NCBI RefSeq assembly: GCF_900111305.1
Contig: NZ_FOGS01000012.1
Span: 60,410-124,409, forward strand
DNA length: 64,000 bases
Direction of reading: 5' to 3'
Source of the DNA: Vreelandella subterranea
GTDB taxonomy: Bacteria; Pseudomonadota; Gammaproteobacteria; Pseudomonadales; Halomonadaceae
Shown here: one piece after another, positions 29,826 through 39,520 of the stretch
How the letters are laid out: the number at the start of each line of letters is the position of its first letter
Numbering within the stretch: position 1 is the stretch's first letter
Notes under the pieces: generated by a model
Seen by the model: only the letters and a program-made list of their open reading frames with translations
What the model was told of the DNA's origin: nothing
Database searches by the model: none
Program-made: the position numbers and the translations under genes

Positions 29826-30223
29826 TGGGCACCCCGCAGGCTATCGATACGTTTGAAGGTCTCGTAAAGCGCGGCAAAATCACCACTACTTATGACGTCA
29901 AGCGGCGTACGGCCGTTGAAGTAGGGGTTGTGGTTGGCCATCGAGACAAATCCATACAGGTTCTCGGGGTTCTCAAACAGCATGCGTAATGCCGCATGAA
30001 TATTGAGCAGATAGCTAATTCGCGTGAGTTGATCGCTGTCGAGCTTGATTTCAGCCACATCACCACGGCGCGCTCGGGCATAGGTGCTGTGGGAGACGCG
30101 CAAAATGGCCTCCCCCTGCTCACCGGTCGCCCGCCACTTATCCAGAATACGCACCGCGGCTTTCAGCCCTACCGCTGCCGCTGCCTTATTGTGAGCCAGT
30201 TCGCTTGCCGTTTGCATCGTCAT
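29819..30223 (-). CDS. Xre/MbcA/ParS-type antitoxin
   Basis: 134 aa. The N-terminal half is a degenerate helix-turn-helix region (KAAVRILDKWRATGEQGEAIL, STYARARRG). The C-terminal half is the toxin-binding domain formerly called DUF2384 (LFENPENLYGFVSMANHN, PYFNGRTPLDVI). The ATG at 30223 is chosen with AGGG upstream; a second in-frame ATG lies two codons later. It precedes and overlaps the RES toxin gene, the usual order, and probably binds its own promoter. Confidence 0.9.
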   Translation of the reverse strand: MTMQTASELAHNKAAAAVGLKAAVRILDKWRATGEQGEAILRVSHSTYARARRGDVAEIKLDSDQLTRISYLLNIHAALRMLFENPENLYGFVSMANHNPYFNGRTPLDVISSGDFAALYETFKRIDSLRGAQW

Positions 30224-30338
30224 CCCATGGCCCTGTTCTGCAAATACAAAAAATCTATAAATGTCTCTGCAAAAAGCATACACCATTATCATCTTTTCTG
30301 CCTGCCTGCAGCAGGACAGGCAACAAGCGCACTGGCAA

Positions 30339-31112
30339 TCAATGATTCCCCATGACCCCGGCGGGCATGCCCAACCGGCCGATACCCGGCAGCTTGATCG
30401 CCGGCCGCATGATATCGACCCCCACGCCAAGCCCGAGCACATTCACCTCAACACCTTCTTCCCGGGCGACAAGCACCCCCACCACGCCACCCAGTGAAAA
30501 CTGGTAACCGGTGCCACTTGGTACAGGGGCGAAGACATTGTCAAACAGGTAGTCTTTACCAATCGCCGTAATCGGCAGGGAGACGTCAAACCCCGGCACT
30601 TCCCGAGCCACCCAGGCAATAAAGCTATTGCTGTTGGGGCCGGGCCAGACGCGATACAGGTCAACATAGGGAAAGCGTGCCACCGCATCGTCAATCCGGG
30701 GAATCATGGCCTGCGCCTGCTCGCCGCGGTAATCCGCCAGCAGCTCAGGTGAGTTGCCAAACCAAAAGCGATCAGGCATGTCGATCGACGATACCACCGT
30801 AGGTCGACGCCAACTCAATACCTGGTGCAAACGGTAGTAGTCAGCGTCTTGCGCCTTGGTGGCAATCCAGGCATGAACCCCGAAGGCACCTCGCCAGTTG
30901 TATGCACGGGCGGCGTAAACCTGCACCACCGCCTCCGAAACATCCTCAGGCGACGGGGCAATATTCGCCGATGAGCGATCAAGCGCCGACCAATGCGCTT
31001 CGGTCACGATCTGGTCACTGGCCAGCATCCACACCGGACCAGCCAACAGGACCCCTAGCAGCAAGATCAACAACGCTGCCCAGCGCCCCAGTAACGCTAG
31101 CGTTTTTTTCAT
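30339..31112 (-). CDS. DUF3750 family protein
   Basis: 257 aa of unknown function. MKKTLALLGRW leads into an N-terminal membrane segment at about residues 9-30. The rest, probably periplasmic, contains conserved WRGAFGVHAWIATK, SWRRPTVVSS and WPGPNSNSFIAW, which matches DUF3750 as I recall it. The GPNSN-SF segment looks like a possible catalytic or binding loop, but nothing more can be claimed. The start at 31112 has AGAGG upstream; 21 extra in-frame codons upstream look unsupported. Confidence 0.8.
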   Translation of the reverse strand: MKKTLALLGRWAALLILLLGVLLAGPVWMLASDQIVTEAHWSALDRSSANIAPSPEDVSEAVVQVYAARAYNWRGAFGVHAWIATKAQDADYYRLHQVLSWRRPTVVSSIDMPDRFWFGNSPELLADYRGEQAQAMIPRIDDAVARFPYVDLYRVWPGPNSNSFIAWVAREVPGFDVSLPITAIGKDYLFDNVFAPVPSGTGYQFSLGGVVGVLVAREEGVEVNVLGLGVGVDIMRPAIKLPGIGRLGMPAGVMGNH

Positions 31113-31386
31113 AGAAGCCTCTTGTCGCCAACAATCGTACCGGCAAGATGGCCAAGGTACCGTGAGGTCTGGCACAAATCGAGCGACGCTCTAAACGTGG
31201 TGCACACGCTAAAGCGTTATCCATCCGCTCGCGAGACTTAATCAACCATCAAGGATGTGCCAAATGAAGACAAACAAGGGAGGCAACTTATCTCTTAGAC
31301 ACAAGGCGTTGCCGTCTGGCGTACAAACCGACTGAAAATCAACCAATAGGAGGGGGTATAAAAACTACGGAGGGCCTAGAAATGGA

Positions 31387-31496
31387 GGCGGCCCCAAAAG
31401 CCACATCCCGGCACACGCATCCACCACTACCGTTGCTCCCTTCCGGGCCTGGCGGGGTTTGCAGTTTAGCGTTGCGGGAGGACCTAAGGGGCCACC
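31387..31496 (-). ncRNA. ffs: Signal recognition particle 4.5S RNA
   Basis: About 110 nt. The 5' GGTGGCCCC pairs with the 3' GGGGCCGCC. The conserved Ffh-binding hairpin is visible (CAGGCCCGGAAGGGAGCA, with the GGAA tetraloop), and the TCCTCCCGCAACGCTA and GTGTGCCGGGATGT segments match E. coli 4.5S RNA. Ends are estimated from the terminal stem. It lies 38 nt downstream of tRNA-Met on the same strand. Confidence 0.95.
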
Positions 31497-31534
31497 ATGA
31501 CGGCTGACTCGTTTGCGAATCCGCCTACGCTGAG

Positions 31535-31611
31535 TGGTGGCTACGCCCTGATTTGAACAGGGGACCCCATCATTATGAGTGATGTGCTCTAACCAACTGA
31601 GCTACGTAGCC
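31535..31611 (-). tRNA. tRNA-Met (anticodon CAU, elongator type)
   Basis: 77 nt with encoded CCA. The acceptor stem is GGCTACG/CGTAGCC, the D-arm GCTCAGTTGGTTAGAGC, and the anticodon loop CTCATAA contains CAT. It starts with a paired G1, as elongator tRNA-Met does, and closely matches the E. coli gene. Confidence 0.97.
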
Positions 31612-31633
31612 TTTCCGACATCAGCGGAGACGC

Positions 31634-31662
31634 ATTGTGCCTACCTTGATGGCAAAAGGCAA
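31634..31662 (-). promoter_or_regulatory. Possible tRNA-Met/ffs promoter
   Basis: On the minus strand TTGCCT (31662-31657) and CACAAT (31639-31634) are 17 nt apart, with the tRNA starting 22 nt beyond. The -35 lies inside the 11-bp inverted repeat at 31651-31686. Confidence 0.4.
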
Positions 31663-31686
31663 GCCGTTATCGACCTGCCTTTTGCC
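31651..31686 (-). terminator. Inverted repeat after the betaine-binding protein gene
   Basis: Perfect 11-bp arms GGCAAAAGGCA / TGCCTTTTGCC with a 14-nt loop, starting 12 nt after the stop of the binding-protein gene. No T-tract follows, so it may be a weak terminator or an mRNA 3'-end stabiliser. Confidence 0.5.
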
Positions 31687-31698
31687 CCAGGCACCGTT

Positions 31699-32634
31699 TT
31701 ATTGCAGTGCGTTACGCACCGCTTCTTCAGCAGGCTCGCCGTCGATGGTTTCCACACCCGCCAACCACTCGCCTAGCAGTTCGTCATTCTCCTGCAGGTA
31801 AGCACGCGCGGCATCACGGGGATCTTCGCCATCGTCCATAATTTCGCCCATCAGCTGGTTTTCCATCTCGAGCGTGAACGTCATGTTGTTGAGCAGTTCA
31901 CCGACGTTGGGGCACTCTTCCACGTAACCACCACGGGTGTTGGTATACACCGTTGCGCCACCCAGATCAGGGCCGAAGTAGTCACCTGCCCCTTCAAGGT
32001 ACGCCATGTCAAAGTTGGTGTTCATGGGGTGTGGCTCCCAACCCAGGAACACCATCCAGTCTTCGTTGGGCACCCGCGCCCGCAGCTCGGCCAGCATCCC
32101 GGCCTCGCTGGAGTCGACCAGTTGCCAGTCGCCAAGACCGAAGGCATCGTCGTCAATCATCTGCTGGATCAACTCGTTGCCGTCGTTGCCGGCTTCAATA
32201 CCGTGCAGTTGCTGGTCGAACTGGTCGGCATGCTCGGCCAGATCTTCAACCGACGTGACGCCTGCATCGTACACATACTGCGGCACTGCCAGGGTGTATT
32301 TGGCACCTTCAAGGTTGGCAACAAGACGATCAACGGTGCCCTTTTCAACGTAAGGGTCGCTGATTGAGGCCATTGACGGCATCCAGTTGCCCAAGAAGAC
32401 ATCAAAATCACCGTTTTCCATGCCTGAGTAAGCAATGGGCACCGACACGGTATCCACGCGTGTATCGTAGCCCATGCCTTCAAGCACTTCGCTGGCAAGC
32501 GCCGTAGTGGCGGTAATGTCGGTCCAGCCTACCTCTGCAAAGCGAACCATGCTGCATTCGTTAGCCATCGCCAGAGAAGGAAATCCCGCCGTGACGACAA
32601 CCGCCCCCATCATGCTCAAATGTGCTTTCTTCAT
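31699..32634 (-). CDS. Choline/glycine betaine ABC transporter substrate-binding protein
   Basis: 311-aa periplasmic protein of the OpuAC/ProX/ChoX type. The signal peptide ends at about SLAMA (residue 24). The mature part has the family pattern VRFAEVGWTDI, DVFLGNWMPSM and MVFLGWEPHPMN, with aromatic residues that can form a quaternary-amine cage. It is transcribed divergently from betIBA across a BetI-type operator, which argues for choline or betaine. Oddity: no matching permease or ATPase gene is next to it or in this window. Confidence 0.88.
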   Translation of the reverse strand: MKKAHLSMMGAVVVTAGFPSLAMANECSMVRFAEVGWTDITATTALASEVLEGMGYDTRVDTVSVPIAYSGMENGDFDVFLGNWMPSMASISDPYVEKGTVDRLVANLEGAKYTLAVPQYVYDAGVTSVEDLAEHADQFDQQLHGIEAGNDGNELIQQMIDDDAFGLGDWQLVDSSEAGMLAELRARVPNEDWMVFLGWEPHPMNTNFDMAYLEGAGDYFGPDLGGATVYTNTRGGYVEECPNVGELLNNMTFTLEMENQLMGEIMDDGEDPRDAARAYLQENDELLGEWLAGVETIDGEPAEEAVRNALQ

Positions 32635-32712
32635 TCAGCGTCCCCTTTTCATCAGATTATCGATCATCCGCCCCGTATTGATATCGAAGCGGGAACTAAC
32701 ACCTTTTTATTG

Positions 32713-32726
32713 ATTGAACGTTCAAT
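32713..32726. promoter_or_regulatory. BetI operator
   Basis: Perfect 14-bp palindrome ATTGAACGTTCAAT in the divergent promoter region, flanked by T- and A-rich runs. This matches the form of the E. coli BetI site. It is placed to repress both the binding-protein gene and betIBA until choline is present. Confidence 0.8.
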
Positions 32727-32816
32727 AAAAAAATGCCATCATTGTTAGGTAATCATGCCTACCGTCGTTTTTCAAGGTTATGGGTGGATAGGCATTCAAC
32801 GCGACAGGAGATAGCC

Positions 32817-33440
32817 ATGCCTAAGGTTGGAATGGAACCAATACGCCGCGAGCAGCTAATCAACGCCACCATGGCGGCTATTGACGAGGTTGGGTTGGCG
32901 GAAGCCACTGTCATGCGGATTGCCCGCCACGCAGGGGTGTCAGCGGGCATTATCAGCCACTATTTCGGTGGCAAGGATGGCTTGCTGGAAGCCACCATGC
33001 GGCAAATTCTGACCGACCTTAACCACGCCATTTCCATGCGTAGGCACGCGTTGGAAGACAACACGCCCCGCGCCCACATTGGCGCGATTATTGAAGGCAA
33101 CTTCGACCGAACTCAGGTCACCGGCCCGGCCGCCAAGACCTGGCTCGCTTTCTGGGCAAGCAGCATGCACAAACCGATGCTGCAACGCTTGCAAAATGTC
33201 AATGACCGTCGCCTGTACACTAATTTATGCCACCAGTTTCGCCAGGTAATGCCGCGGGCGGATGCTCGCAACGCGGCTCGGGGGCTGGCCGCCATGATTG
33301 ACGGCCTTTGGCTACGCGGTGCCCTTACCCCCGAAGGTCTGGATGCCGACGAGGCCCGGCACCTGGCCCATAACTATCTAGACCAGCTACTTGCTTACCA
33401 TGGATGCCAACCACGTGCCTCCATGACCGAAACTTATTAA
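32817..33440 (+). CDS. betI: Choline-responsive repressor BetI (TetR family)
   Basis: 207 aa. The N-terminal HTH is [27 protein letters not shown]; the start [15 protein letters not shown] is diagnostic for BetI. The C-terminal domain binds choline and releases DNA. The ATG at 32817 has AGGAG 6 nt upstream. First gene of betIBA (gap to betB 10 nt). Confidence 0.96.
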   Translation: MPKVGMEPIRREQLINATMAAIDEVGLAEATVMRIARHAGVSAGIISHYFGGKDGLLEATMRQILTDLNHAISMRRHALEDNTPRAHIGAIIEGNFDRTQVTGPAAKTWLAFWASSMHKPMLQRLQNVNDRRLYTNLCHQFRQVMPRADARNAARGLAAMIDGLWLRGALTPEGLDADEARHLAHNYLDQLLAYHGCQPRASMTETY

Positions 33441-33450
33441 GGAGACCATC

Positions 33451-34920
33451 ATGGCCGCTCAAGACATACAGCCTCTTTACATCAATGGTCGCCGGGTTGA
33501 TGCCACCTCAGGCGATACGTTTACCATCACCAACCCCTTCGATGGCAGCCTGCTGGCAACCGTCGGCCAGGCAAGCCAGGCCGACGTCGACAGCGCAGTT
33601 GAAGCCGCCCGCCACGGCCAGCGCGAATGGGCCGCGATGACCGGGATGGAACGCTCGCGCATTTTACTGCGTGCCGTTGCCATTCTGAGAGAGCGCAATG
33701 ACGAACTGGCTGAGCTTGAGACGCTCAACACAGGCAAGCCGATCAGCGAAACCGCAAGCGTCGATATCGTGACCGGTGCTGATGCGCTTGAATACTACGC
33801 CGGTTTGGCCCCCGCGATTGAAGGCAGCCAGATTCCCCTTCGCGATAGCTCCTTTGTCTATACCCGCCGCGAGCCGCTGGGGGTCATCGGAGCCATCGGG
33901 GCATGGAACTACCCTATCCAGATTGCCTGCTGGAAAGCCGCCCCCGCGCTGGCGGCAGGTAACGCGATCGTGTTCAAGCCCAGTGAAGTAACCCCGCTCA
34001 CCACCATGAAGCTTGCCGAAATCTTCACCGAAGCGGGCCTCCCCGACGGCGTGTTCAACGTGGTACAGGGCGATGGCCGCGTAGGCGCCATGCTCACCGC
34101 GCATACAGGTATCGACAAGGTGTCGTTTACCGGGGAAGCCGGTACCGGCAAGAAGGTCATGTCCGCGGCTGCCGAATCGACCCTTAAAGACGTCACCATG
34201 GAACTGGGCGGCAAATCACCGCTGATCGTGTTTGCCGATGCCGACCTCGACCGCGCCGCCGATGCAGCCATGATGGCCAACTTCTACTCCAGCGGCCAGA
34301 TTTGCACCAACGGCACACGTGTATTTGTCGAGCGCAGCGTTAAAGATGCCTTTGAAGCCAAACTGGTGGAACGCGTCAAGCGTATCAAGGCAGGCGACCC
34401 GCTGGATCCCAGCGTCAACTTTGGCCCGCTGGTCAGCTTTGAGCATCAGGAAAAAGTGCTCTCTTATATTGCCCTGGGCAAAGAACAAGGCGCACGGGTC
34501 CTGATTGGCGGCGACGACTGGAACACCGGCAACTGGGCCAATGGCGCCTGGGCGGCGCCGACCATCTTCACCGACTGCACCGACGATATGCGTATCGTGC
34601 GCGAAGAGATTTTCGGCCCGGTAATGTCGGTACTTGCCTTTGACGACGAGGCAGAAGTGATTCGCCGCGCCAACGATACGACCTATGGCCTCGCCGCTGG
34701 CGTCTTCAGCGAAAGCCTGAACCGTGCCCACCGCGTGATCCACCAGCTGGAAGCCGGTATCTGCTGGGTCAACACCTGGGGCGAGTCACCGTCTGAAATG
34801 CCGGTAGGCGGCTATAAAGAGTCGGGCATTGGCCGCGAAAACGGTGTCGAGACGCTCAACCACTATACCCAGACCAAGTCCGTACAGATCGAGATGGGCC
34901 CGTTCGAGTCAGTGTTTTAA
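33451..34920 (+). CDS. betB: Betaine aldehyde dehydrogenase
   Basis: Oxidises betaine aldehyde to glycine betaine, the main compatible solute route from choline. 489 aa. The cofactor region [25 protein letters not shown], the catalytic Glu in MELGGKSPL and the nucleophilic Cys in [13 protein letters not shown] are all present. [10 protein letters not shown] near the C-terminus is typical of BetB. AAGGAG precedes the ATG. Confidence 0.97.
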   Translation: MAAQDIQPLYINGRRVDATSGDTFTITNPFDGSLLATVGQASQADVDSAVEAARHGQREWAAMTGMERSRILLRAVAILRERNDELAELETLNTGKPISETASVDIVTGADALEYYAGLAPAIEGSQIPLRDSSFVYTRREPLGVIGAIGAWNYPIQIACWKAAPALAAGNAIVFKPSEVTPLTTMKLAEIFTEAGLPDGVFNVVQGDGRVGAMLTAHTGIDKVSFTGEAGTGKKVMSAAAESTLKDVTMELGGKSPLIVFADADLDRAADAAMMANFYSSGQICTNGTRVFVERSVKDAFEAKLVERVKRIKAGDPLDPSVNFGPLVSFEHQEKVLSYIALGKEQGARVLIGGDDWNTGNWANGAWAAPTIFTDCTDDMRIVREEIFGPVMSVLAFDDEAEVIRRANDTTYGLAAGVFSESLNRAHRVIHQLEAGICWVNTWGESPSEMPVGGYKESGIGRENGVETLNHYTQTKSVQIEMGPFESVF

Positions 34921-34979
34921 TCCCTGAAACAACGCTTTCAATTACTTAGCTCATTACCAACTTGACCAGGGAAACACTG

Positions 34980-36653
34980 ATGTCTCAACCACGCGAATTT
35001 GATTACATCATTATCGGTGCAGGTTCGGCAGGCAATGTGCTTGCTACTCGCCTTACCGAAGACAGTAACGTCAGCGTGCTGCTGCTGGAAGCAGGCGGCC
35101 CTGACTATCGCTTTGATTTTCGTACCCAAATGCCCGCTGCCCTGGCTTTCCCGCTGCAGGGCAAACGCTACAACTGGGCATTTGAAACCGACCCGGAGCC
35201 GCATATGGACGGCCGCCGGATGGAGTGTGGCCGTGGCAAGGGGCTGGGCGGCTCCTCGCTGATCAACGGCATGTGCTATATCCGCGGCAACGCCCTTGAT
35301 TACGACAACTGGGCCAAACAACCCGGCCTCGAAGACTGGGATTACCTAAGCTGCCTGCCCTACTTCAAGAAAAGTGAAAGCCGCGATATCGGGCCTAACG
35401 ATTATCACGGCGGCGATGGCCCCGTCAGCGTGACAACCCCAAAGGCGGACAACAACCCGCTTTATCGCACCTTTATCGAGGCAGGCAAACAGGCGGGTTA
35501 CCCGGAGACCGACGACGTCAACGGCTATCAGCAGGAAGGCTTCGGCCCCATGGACCGCTTTGTGACGCCAAACGGTCGGCGTGCGTCGACGGCCCGTGGC
35601 TACCTGGATACCGCCAAGCAGCGCGACAACCTGACCATCGAAACCCACGCGGTGACCGATGTGATCGAGTTCGAGGGCAAGCGTGCAGTGGGCGTTCGCT
35701 ATGAGCGAAAAGGCGAAAAACGGCAGGCCTACGCTCGCCGTGAAGTGCTGCTGTGTGGCGGTGCTATCGCTTCCCCGCAGATTCTTCAGCGTTCGGGTAT
35801 TGGCAACCCGGCACTGCTTGAAGAGCTCGATATCGAGACGGTTCACGACCTCCCTGGCGTGGGTGAAAACCTCCAGGACCACCTGGAAATGTATATCCAG
35901 TACGAGTGCAAAGAACCTATCTCGCTCTACCCGGCGCTGAAATGGTACAACCAGCCGAAAATCGGCGCCGAGTGGCTGTTCAAGGGAACCGGTATCGGTG
36001 CCAGCAACCAGTTTGAATCCTGTGGCTTTATCCGCAGCCGCGATGAGGAAGAGTGGCCCAACCTGCAGTACCACTTCCTGCCCATCGCGATCAGCTACAA
36101 CGGCAAAAGCGCGGTGCAGGCCCACGGCTTCCAGGCCCACGTCGGCTCCATGCGCTCGGAAAGCCGCGGTCGCATTCGCCTGACCTCAAAAGATCCCCAT
36201 GCGGCGCCCAGTATCCTGTTCAACTACATGGCCAAGGACAAAGACTGGCAAGAGTTCCGCGATGCCATTCGCCTGACCCGCGACATCATCGCCCAGCCAG
36301 CCTTTGATCCATACCGTGGCCGCGAGATCGCCCCCGGCCCCGACGTCCAGTCGGATGCCGAACTCGATGCCTTCGTCAAACAACACGCCGAAACCGCCTA
36401 CCACCCCTGTGGTAGCTGCCGGATGGGCAACGACGAAATGGCAGTCACGGATGGCCAGGGCCGCGTCCACGGCGTTGAAGGCTTGCGCGTGGTCGATGCT
36501 TCCTTGTTCCCGGTGATTCCCACCGGCAACCTGAATGCCCCCACCATCATGCTGGCTGAAAAGATCGCCGACCGGATTCGGGAGCGTGAGCCGTTGCCCC
36601 GGGCCAACGTCGACTATTACGTTGCCAACGGCGCACCCGCCAAGCGCCACTGA
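34980..36653 (+). CDS. betA: Choline dehydrogenase
   Basis: Membrane-associated FAD enzyme of the GMC family, oxidising choline to betaine aldehyde. 557 aa. The FAD loop [15 protein letters not shown], the GMC signature [21 protein letters not shown] and the catalytic His in [11 protein letters not shown] are clear. The ATG at 34980 gives [10 protein letters not shown]; an in-frame TTG at 34962 is less likely. Last gene of betIBA, closed by a terminator. Confidence 0.97.
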   Translation: MSQPREFDYIIIGAGSAGNVLATRLTEDSNVSVLLLEAGGPDYRFDFRTQMPAALAFPLQGKRYNWAFETDPEPHMDGRRMECGRGKGLGGSSLINGMCYIRGNALDYDNWAKQPGLEDWDYLSCLPYFKKSESRDIGPNDYHGGDGPVSVTTPKADNNPLYRTFIEAGKQAGYPETDDVNGYQQEGFGPMDRFVTPNGRRASTARGYLDTAKQRDNLTIETHAVTDVIEFEGKRAVGVRYERKGEKRQAYARREVLLCGGAIASPQILQRSGIGNPALLEELDIETVHDLPGVGENLQDHLEMYIQYECKEPISLYPALKWYNQPKIGAEWLFKGTGIGASNQFESCGFIRSRDEEEWPNLQYHFLPIAISYNGKSAVQAHGFQAHVGSMRSESRGRIRLTSKDPHAAPSILFNYMAKDKDWQEFRDAIRLTRDIIAQPAFDPYRGREIAPGPDVQSDAELDAFVKQHAETAYHPCGSCRMGNDEMAVTDGQGRVHGVEGLRVVDASLFPVIPTGNLNAPTIMLAEKIADRIREREPLPRANVDYYVANGAPAKRH

Positions 36654-36677
36654 ACCAAGCGTCGGTAGCAAAACTCT

Positions 36678-36711
36678 AAAACGTCGTGGCCTAGCGCTGC
36701 GACGTTTTTTT
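36678..36711 (+). terminator. Terminator of betIBA
   Basis: Stem AAAACGTCG / CGACGTTTT with an additional internal hairpin, followed by a T-tract, 25 nt after the betA stop. Confidence 0.85.
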
Positions 36712-36830
36712 ATGTTGCTTTAACGCATCGAAATACTTGCACTGGGTGGCGCAGGTCTGCCAATATTCAAACATCTGTTTAAATCCGCCCATTAACAACC
36801 CTGCTCTACCTCAATAACTGGAGAGGCACT

Positions 36831-39320
36831 ATGCTCACCCTACTACTGATCGTGCTGGCGGCTGTTGGCCTGCTCGCGGTGATGCGCCGCGAAGCCGGGG
36901 CAACCGCCGCTCTGGTCGTGCTTGCCGTGCTGGGTCTTGTTGGCCTGCTGTTCGATGCCTCCGTCATCGGCGTGCTATTACTGCTGGGTGCCGCCGCTGT
37001 GGCCGTTGCCGGTCTTCCTGCGCTACGCCGCCAGTGGTTGACCCCGCGTCTGTTTGCAATGTTCAAGAAAGTCGCACCCAAGGTCTCCGATACCGAGCGC
37101 ACCGCCCTGGAAGCGGGCACGGTTTCCTGGGATGGCGAGCTGTTTTCCGGCAAGCCCCAATGGAACAAGCTGCTCAACTTTAAAGACGACGGCCTGCGTG
37201 AAGACGAGCAAGCCTTCCTCGACAACCAGTGCGCGAAAGCCGCCGGTATGTGTAACGCCTGGGATATCGCCATCGAACGTGCGGACCTGCCCCAGCAGCT
37301 TTGGGATTACCTGAAGAAAGAAGGCTTCTTCGGCATGATTATCCCGAAGGAGTATGGCGGCCTGGGCTTCTCGGCCAAGGGTCAGTCCATGGTGCTGCAA
37401 AAGCTTTCGGCCAATGAGACGCTGATGGTCACCGTCGGTGTGCCCAACTCGCTGGGCCCAGGCGAGCTACTGCTCAAATACGGCACCCAGGAACAGAAAG
37501 ATCACTACCTGCCGCGCCTGTCCGATGGCCGTGAAATCCCCTGCTTTGGCCTGACGGGCCCGCGTGCCGGTTCAGACGCCACCTCGCTGCCGGACACCGG
37601 CGTCGTTTGCAAGCAAATGATTGACGGTAAAGAAGTCCTCGGTCTGCGCCTCAACTTTGAAAAGCGCTGGATCACGCTGGCGCCCATTGCCACCGTTGTC
37701 GGTCTTGCTTTCCGGCTATTTGACCCCGACCACCTGCTCGGTGATGAAGAAGACCGCGGCATTACCCTGGCGTTGATTCCCCGCGATACCGACGGCATGG
37801 AAATCGGCCGCCGCCACCATCCAATCGGCAGCCCCTTCATGAACGGCCCGATCAAGGGCAAGGACGTCTTTGTGCCGCTGGATACCATCATCGGCGGCCC
37901 CGACATGATCGGTCAGGGATGGCGTATGCTGGTCGAGTGCCTCTCGATCGGCCGCTGCATCACCCTGCCCTCCGGCGCCACCGGCACCGCGCGCTATGCG
38001 CTGGGCTGGAGCGGCGGCTTCACCCGCGTGCGCCGTCAGTTCAACGTGCCCGTAGCGGAAATGGAAGGTGTTCAGGAACCTTTAGCGCGGATGGCTGCGC
38101 TTGGATATATCTCCCAGGCGACGGTCTATCAAACCGCCAACCTGATCGACCACGGCGAGAAGCCCGCGGTCCCCTCGGCGATTCTGAAAAGCCAACTGAC
38201 CGAATTCCAGCGTGACATCCTGGCCGACGCCATGGACGTACACGGCGGCAAGGCGGTTACCCTGGGCCCGCGCAACTACCTGGGGATCGGCTACAGTGCC
38301 AACCCGGTGGCGATCACCGTGGAAGGCGCCAACATCATGACCCGCAACCTGATGATCTTCGGTCAGGGCGCGATTCGCTGCCATCCCTACGTGCTCGAGG
38401 AGCTCGCCGCCAAGGACGCCAACGATATCAAGGCATTCGACAAGGCGTTCTTCAGCCATGCGGGCCTCATCTTCGGCAACGCAGCGCGCGCCTTTACGCT
38501 GGGCTTCGGTATCGGCAAACCCCAGGTGCCATTTGACGGGCCTGCAACGGCCTATGCACAGGACATTGCCCGCCTCTCCGCAGGCTTTGGGCTGTGCGCC
38601 GATGCGGCCATGGCAAGCCTTGGCTCGGCTCTGAAAAAGCGCGAGATGCTCTCGGCTCGCCTCGGCGATGTGCTTTCCAACCTTTACCTGGCCTCGATGG
38701 TACTCAAGCAGTGGCAAGCGGGTGACAAGGTGGAAGGCGAAGAAGCCCTGCTGCATTACAGCTGCCGCTTCCTGCTCCAGCGCGCTGAACAGGCCTTTGT
38801 CGAGATTTTCGATAACCTGCCCAACCGGGCGCTGGGCAAAACGCTGAAAGTGATCGTTATGCCGACCGGTCGCCGCTGGGACAAGCCCCACGATGACTAT
38901 GCACGGGATATCGCCACGCGGGTGTCCACCCACAGCGCCCTGCGCACCAAGCTGTTGCACAACACCTGGGACGCCGACGACGGCGAGCAGCGCAACCCGC
39001 TGGCCCGTTACAATGCCCTGCTGTTGGACTACGACCGTGCCGAGGCGATCTACCGGACGGTCAACAAGGCCTACGCCAAGGGTGAACTGCCGCAGACGGC
39101 CCTGCACCCAGAAGCACGGGTGGAGGCGGCATTGGAAAAGCGCCTGATCAGCGAAGAAGATGCCCAGTTCATGCGTGAATTCGAAGCAGAGGTGTTGGCA
39201 ATGCTCACCGTGGATGATTTCCCCTACGACACCTTTGCTACCGACAAATCGACGCTGATTGACCACAACGCCAAGGGACAAGCCAGGGAAGCATCCGAGA
39301 CAGCGGACAGCATTAAGTAG
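36831..39320 (+). CDS. fadE: Acyl-CoA dehydrogenase FadE
   Basis: First step of fatty acid beta-oxidation. 829 aa, the long FadE type with two or three N-terminal membrane segments (residues 1 to about 65). The acyl-CoA dehydrogenase core contains GFFGMIIPKEYGGLG, CFGLTGPRAGSDAT, SIGRCITLPSGATG, MDVHGGKAV and EGANIMTRNL. A large C-terminal domain of unknown detail follows, as usual. GGAGAG precedes the ATG. Monocistronic; I see no obvious FadR box in the short upstream gap. Confidence 0.95.
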   Translation: MLTLLLIVLAAVGLLAVMRREAGATAALVVLAVLGLVGLLFDASVIGVLLLLGAAAVAVAGLPALRRQWLTPRLFAMFKKVAPKVSDTERTALEAGTVSWDGELFSGKPQWNKLLNFKDDGLREDEQAFLDNQCAKAAGMCNAWDIAIERADLPQQLWDYLKKEGFFGMIIPKEYGGLGFSAKGQSMVLQKLSANETLMVTVGVPNSLGPGELLLKYGTQEQKDHYLPRLSDGREIPCFGLTGPRAGSDATSLPDTGVVCKQMIDGKEVLGLRLNFEKRWITLAPIATVVGLAFRLFDPDHLLGDEEDRGITLALIPRDTDGMEIGRRHHPIGSPFMNGPIKGKDVFVPLDTIIGGPDMIGQGWRMLVECLSIGRCITLPSGATGTARYALGWSGGFTRVRRQFNVPVAEMEGVQEPLARMAALGYISQATVYQTANLIDHGEKPAVPSAILKSQLTEFQRDILADAMDVHGGKAVTLGPRNYLGIGYSANPVAITVEGANIMTRNLMIFGQGAIRCHPYVLEELAAKDANDIKAFDKAFFSHAGLIFGNAARAFTLGFGIGKPQVPFDGPATAYAQDIARLSAGFGLCADAAMASLGSALKKREMLSARLGDVLSNLYLASMVLKQWQAGDKVEGEEALLHYSCRFLLQRAEQAFVEIFDNLPNRALGKTLKVIVMPTGRRWDKPHDDYARDIATRVSTHSALRTKLLHNTWDADDGEQRNPLARYNALLLDYDRAEAIYRTVNKAYAKGELPQTALHPEARVEAALEKRLISEEDAQFMREFEAEVLAMLTVDDFPYDTFATDKSTLIDHNAKGQAREASETADSIK

Positions 39321-39342
39321 CCTCTCGCTCGTACCTACCTTC

Positions 39343-39370
39343 AACCGGCCTCATCGAGGCCGGTTTTTTT
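39343..39370 (+). terminator. Terminator of fadE
   Basis: Ten-bp stem AACCGGCCTC / GAGGCCGGTT with an ATC loop and a following T run. Confidence 0.92.
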
Positions 39371-39380
39371 GATCCTAGAC

Positions 39381-39479
39381 TTTCGTTTAATTTTCGATTT
39401 TTTATCCAAAAACTGAAAACGAAAGCATATAAAGGCATTGCAGGTTCGAAAACGATCAACTAGGATTTCGTAAACGAAA
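39381..39479 (+). promoter_or_regulatory. glpS promoter with clustered GlpR-like sites
   Basis: A candidate promoter TTGCAG (39438-39443)-17 nt-TAGGAT (39461-39466) is surrounded by TTTCG/CGAAA motifs. These are TTTCGTTT (39381), TTTCGATT (39392, 11 bp later), AAAACGAAA (39416-39424), GTTCGAAAACGATC (39444-39457) and the palindrome TTTCGT-AA-ACGAAA (39466-39479). The core resembles the E. coli GlpR half-site TTCG/CGAA. Two sites overlap the spacer and -10, so repression by the GlpR encoded at 49845 is likely. Confidence 0.6.
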
Positions 39480-39520
39480 GCTAGATATTCTCCAATAACA
39501 ACGACGCTAGCGAGATCCGC

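Noticed and set aside
35346..36140. 264-codon minus-strand frame opposite betA
   Set aside because: Shadow of the conserved choline dehydrogenase coding sequence; composition is not protein-like.
38082..39344. 420-codon minus-strand frame opposite fadE
   Set aside because: Antisense shadow of a high-GC gene: no ribosome site, no domain, and fadE itself is unmistakable.
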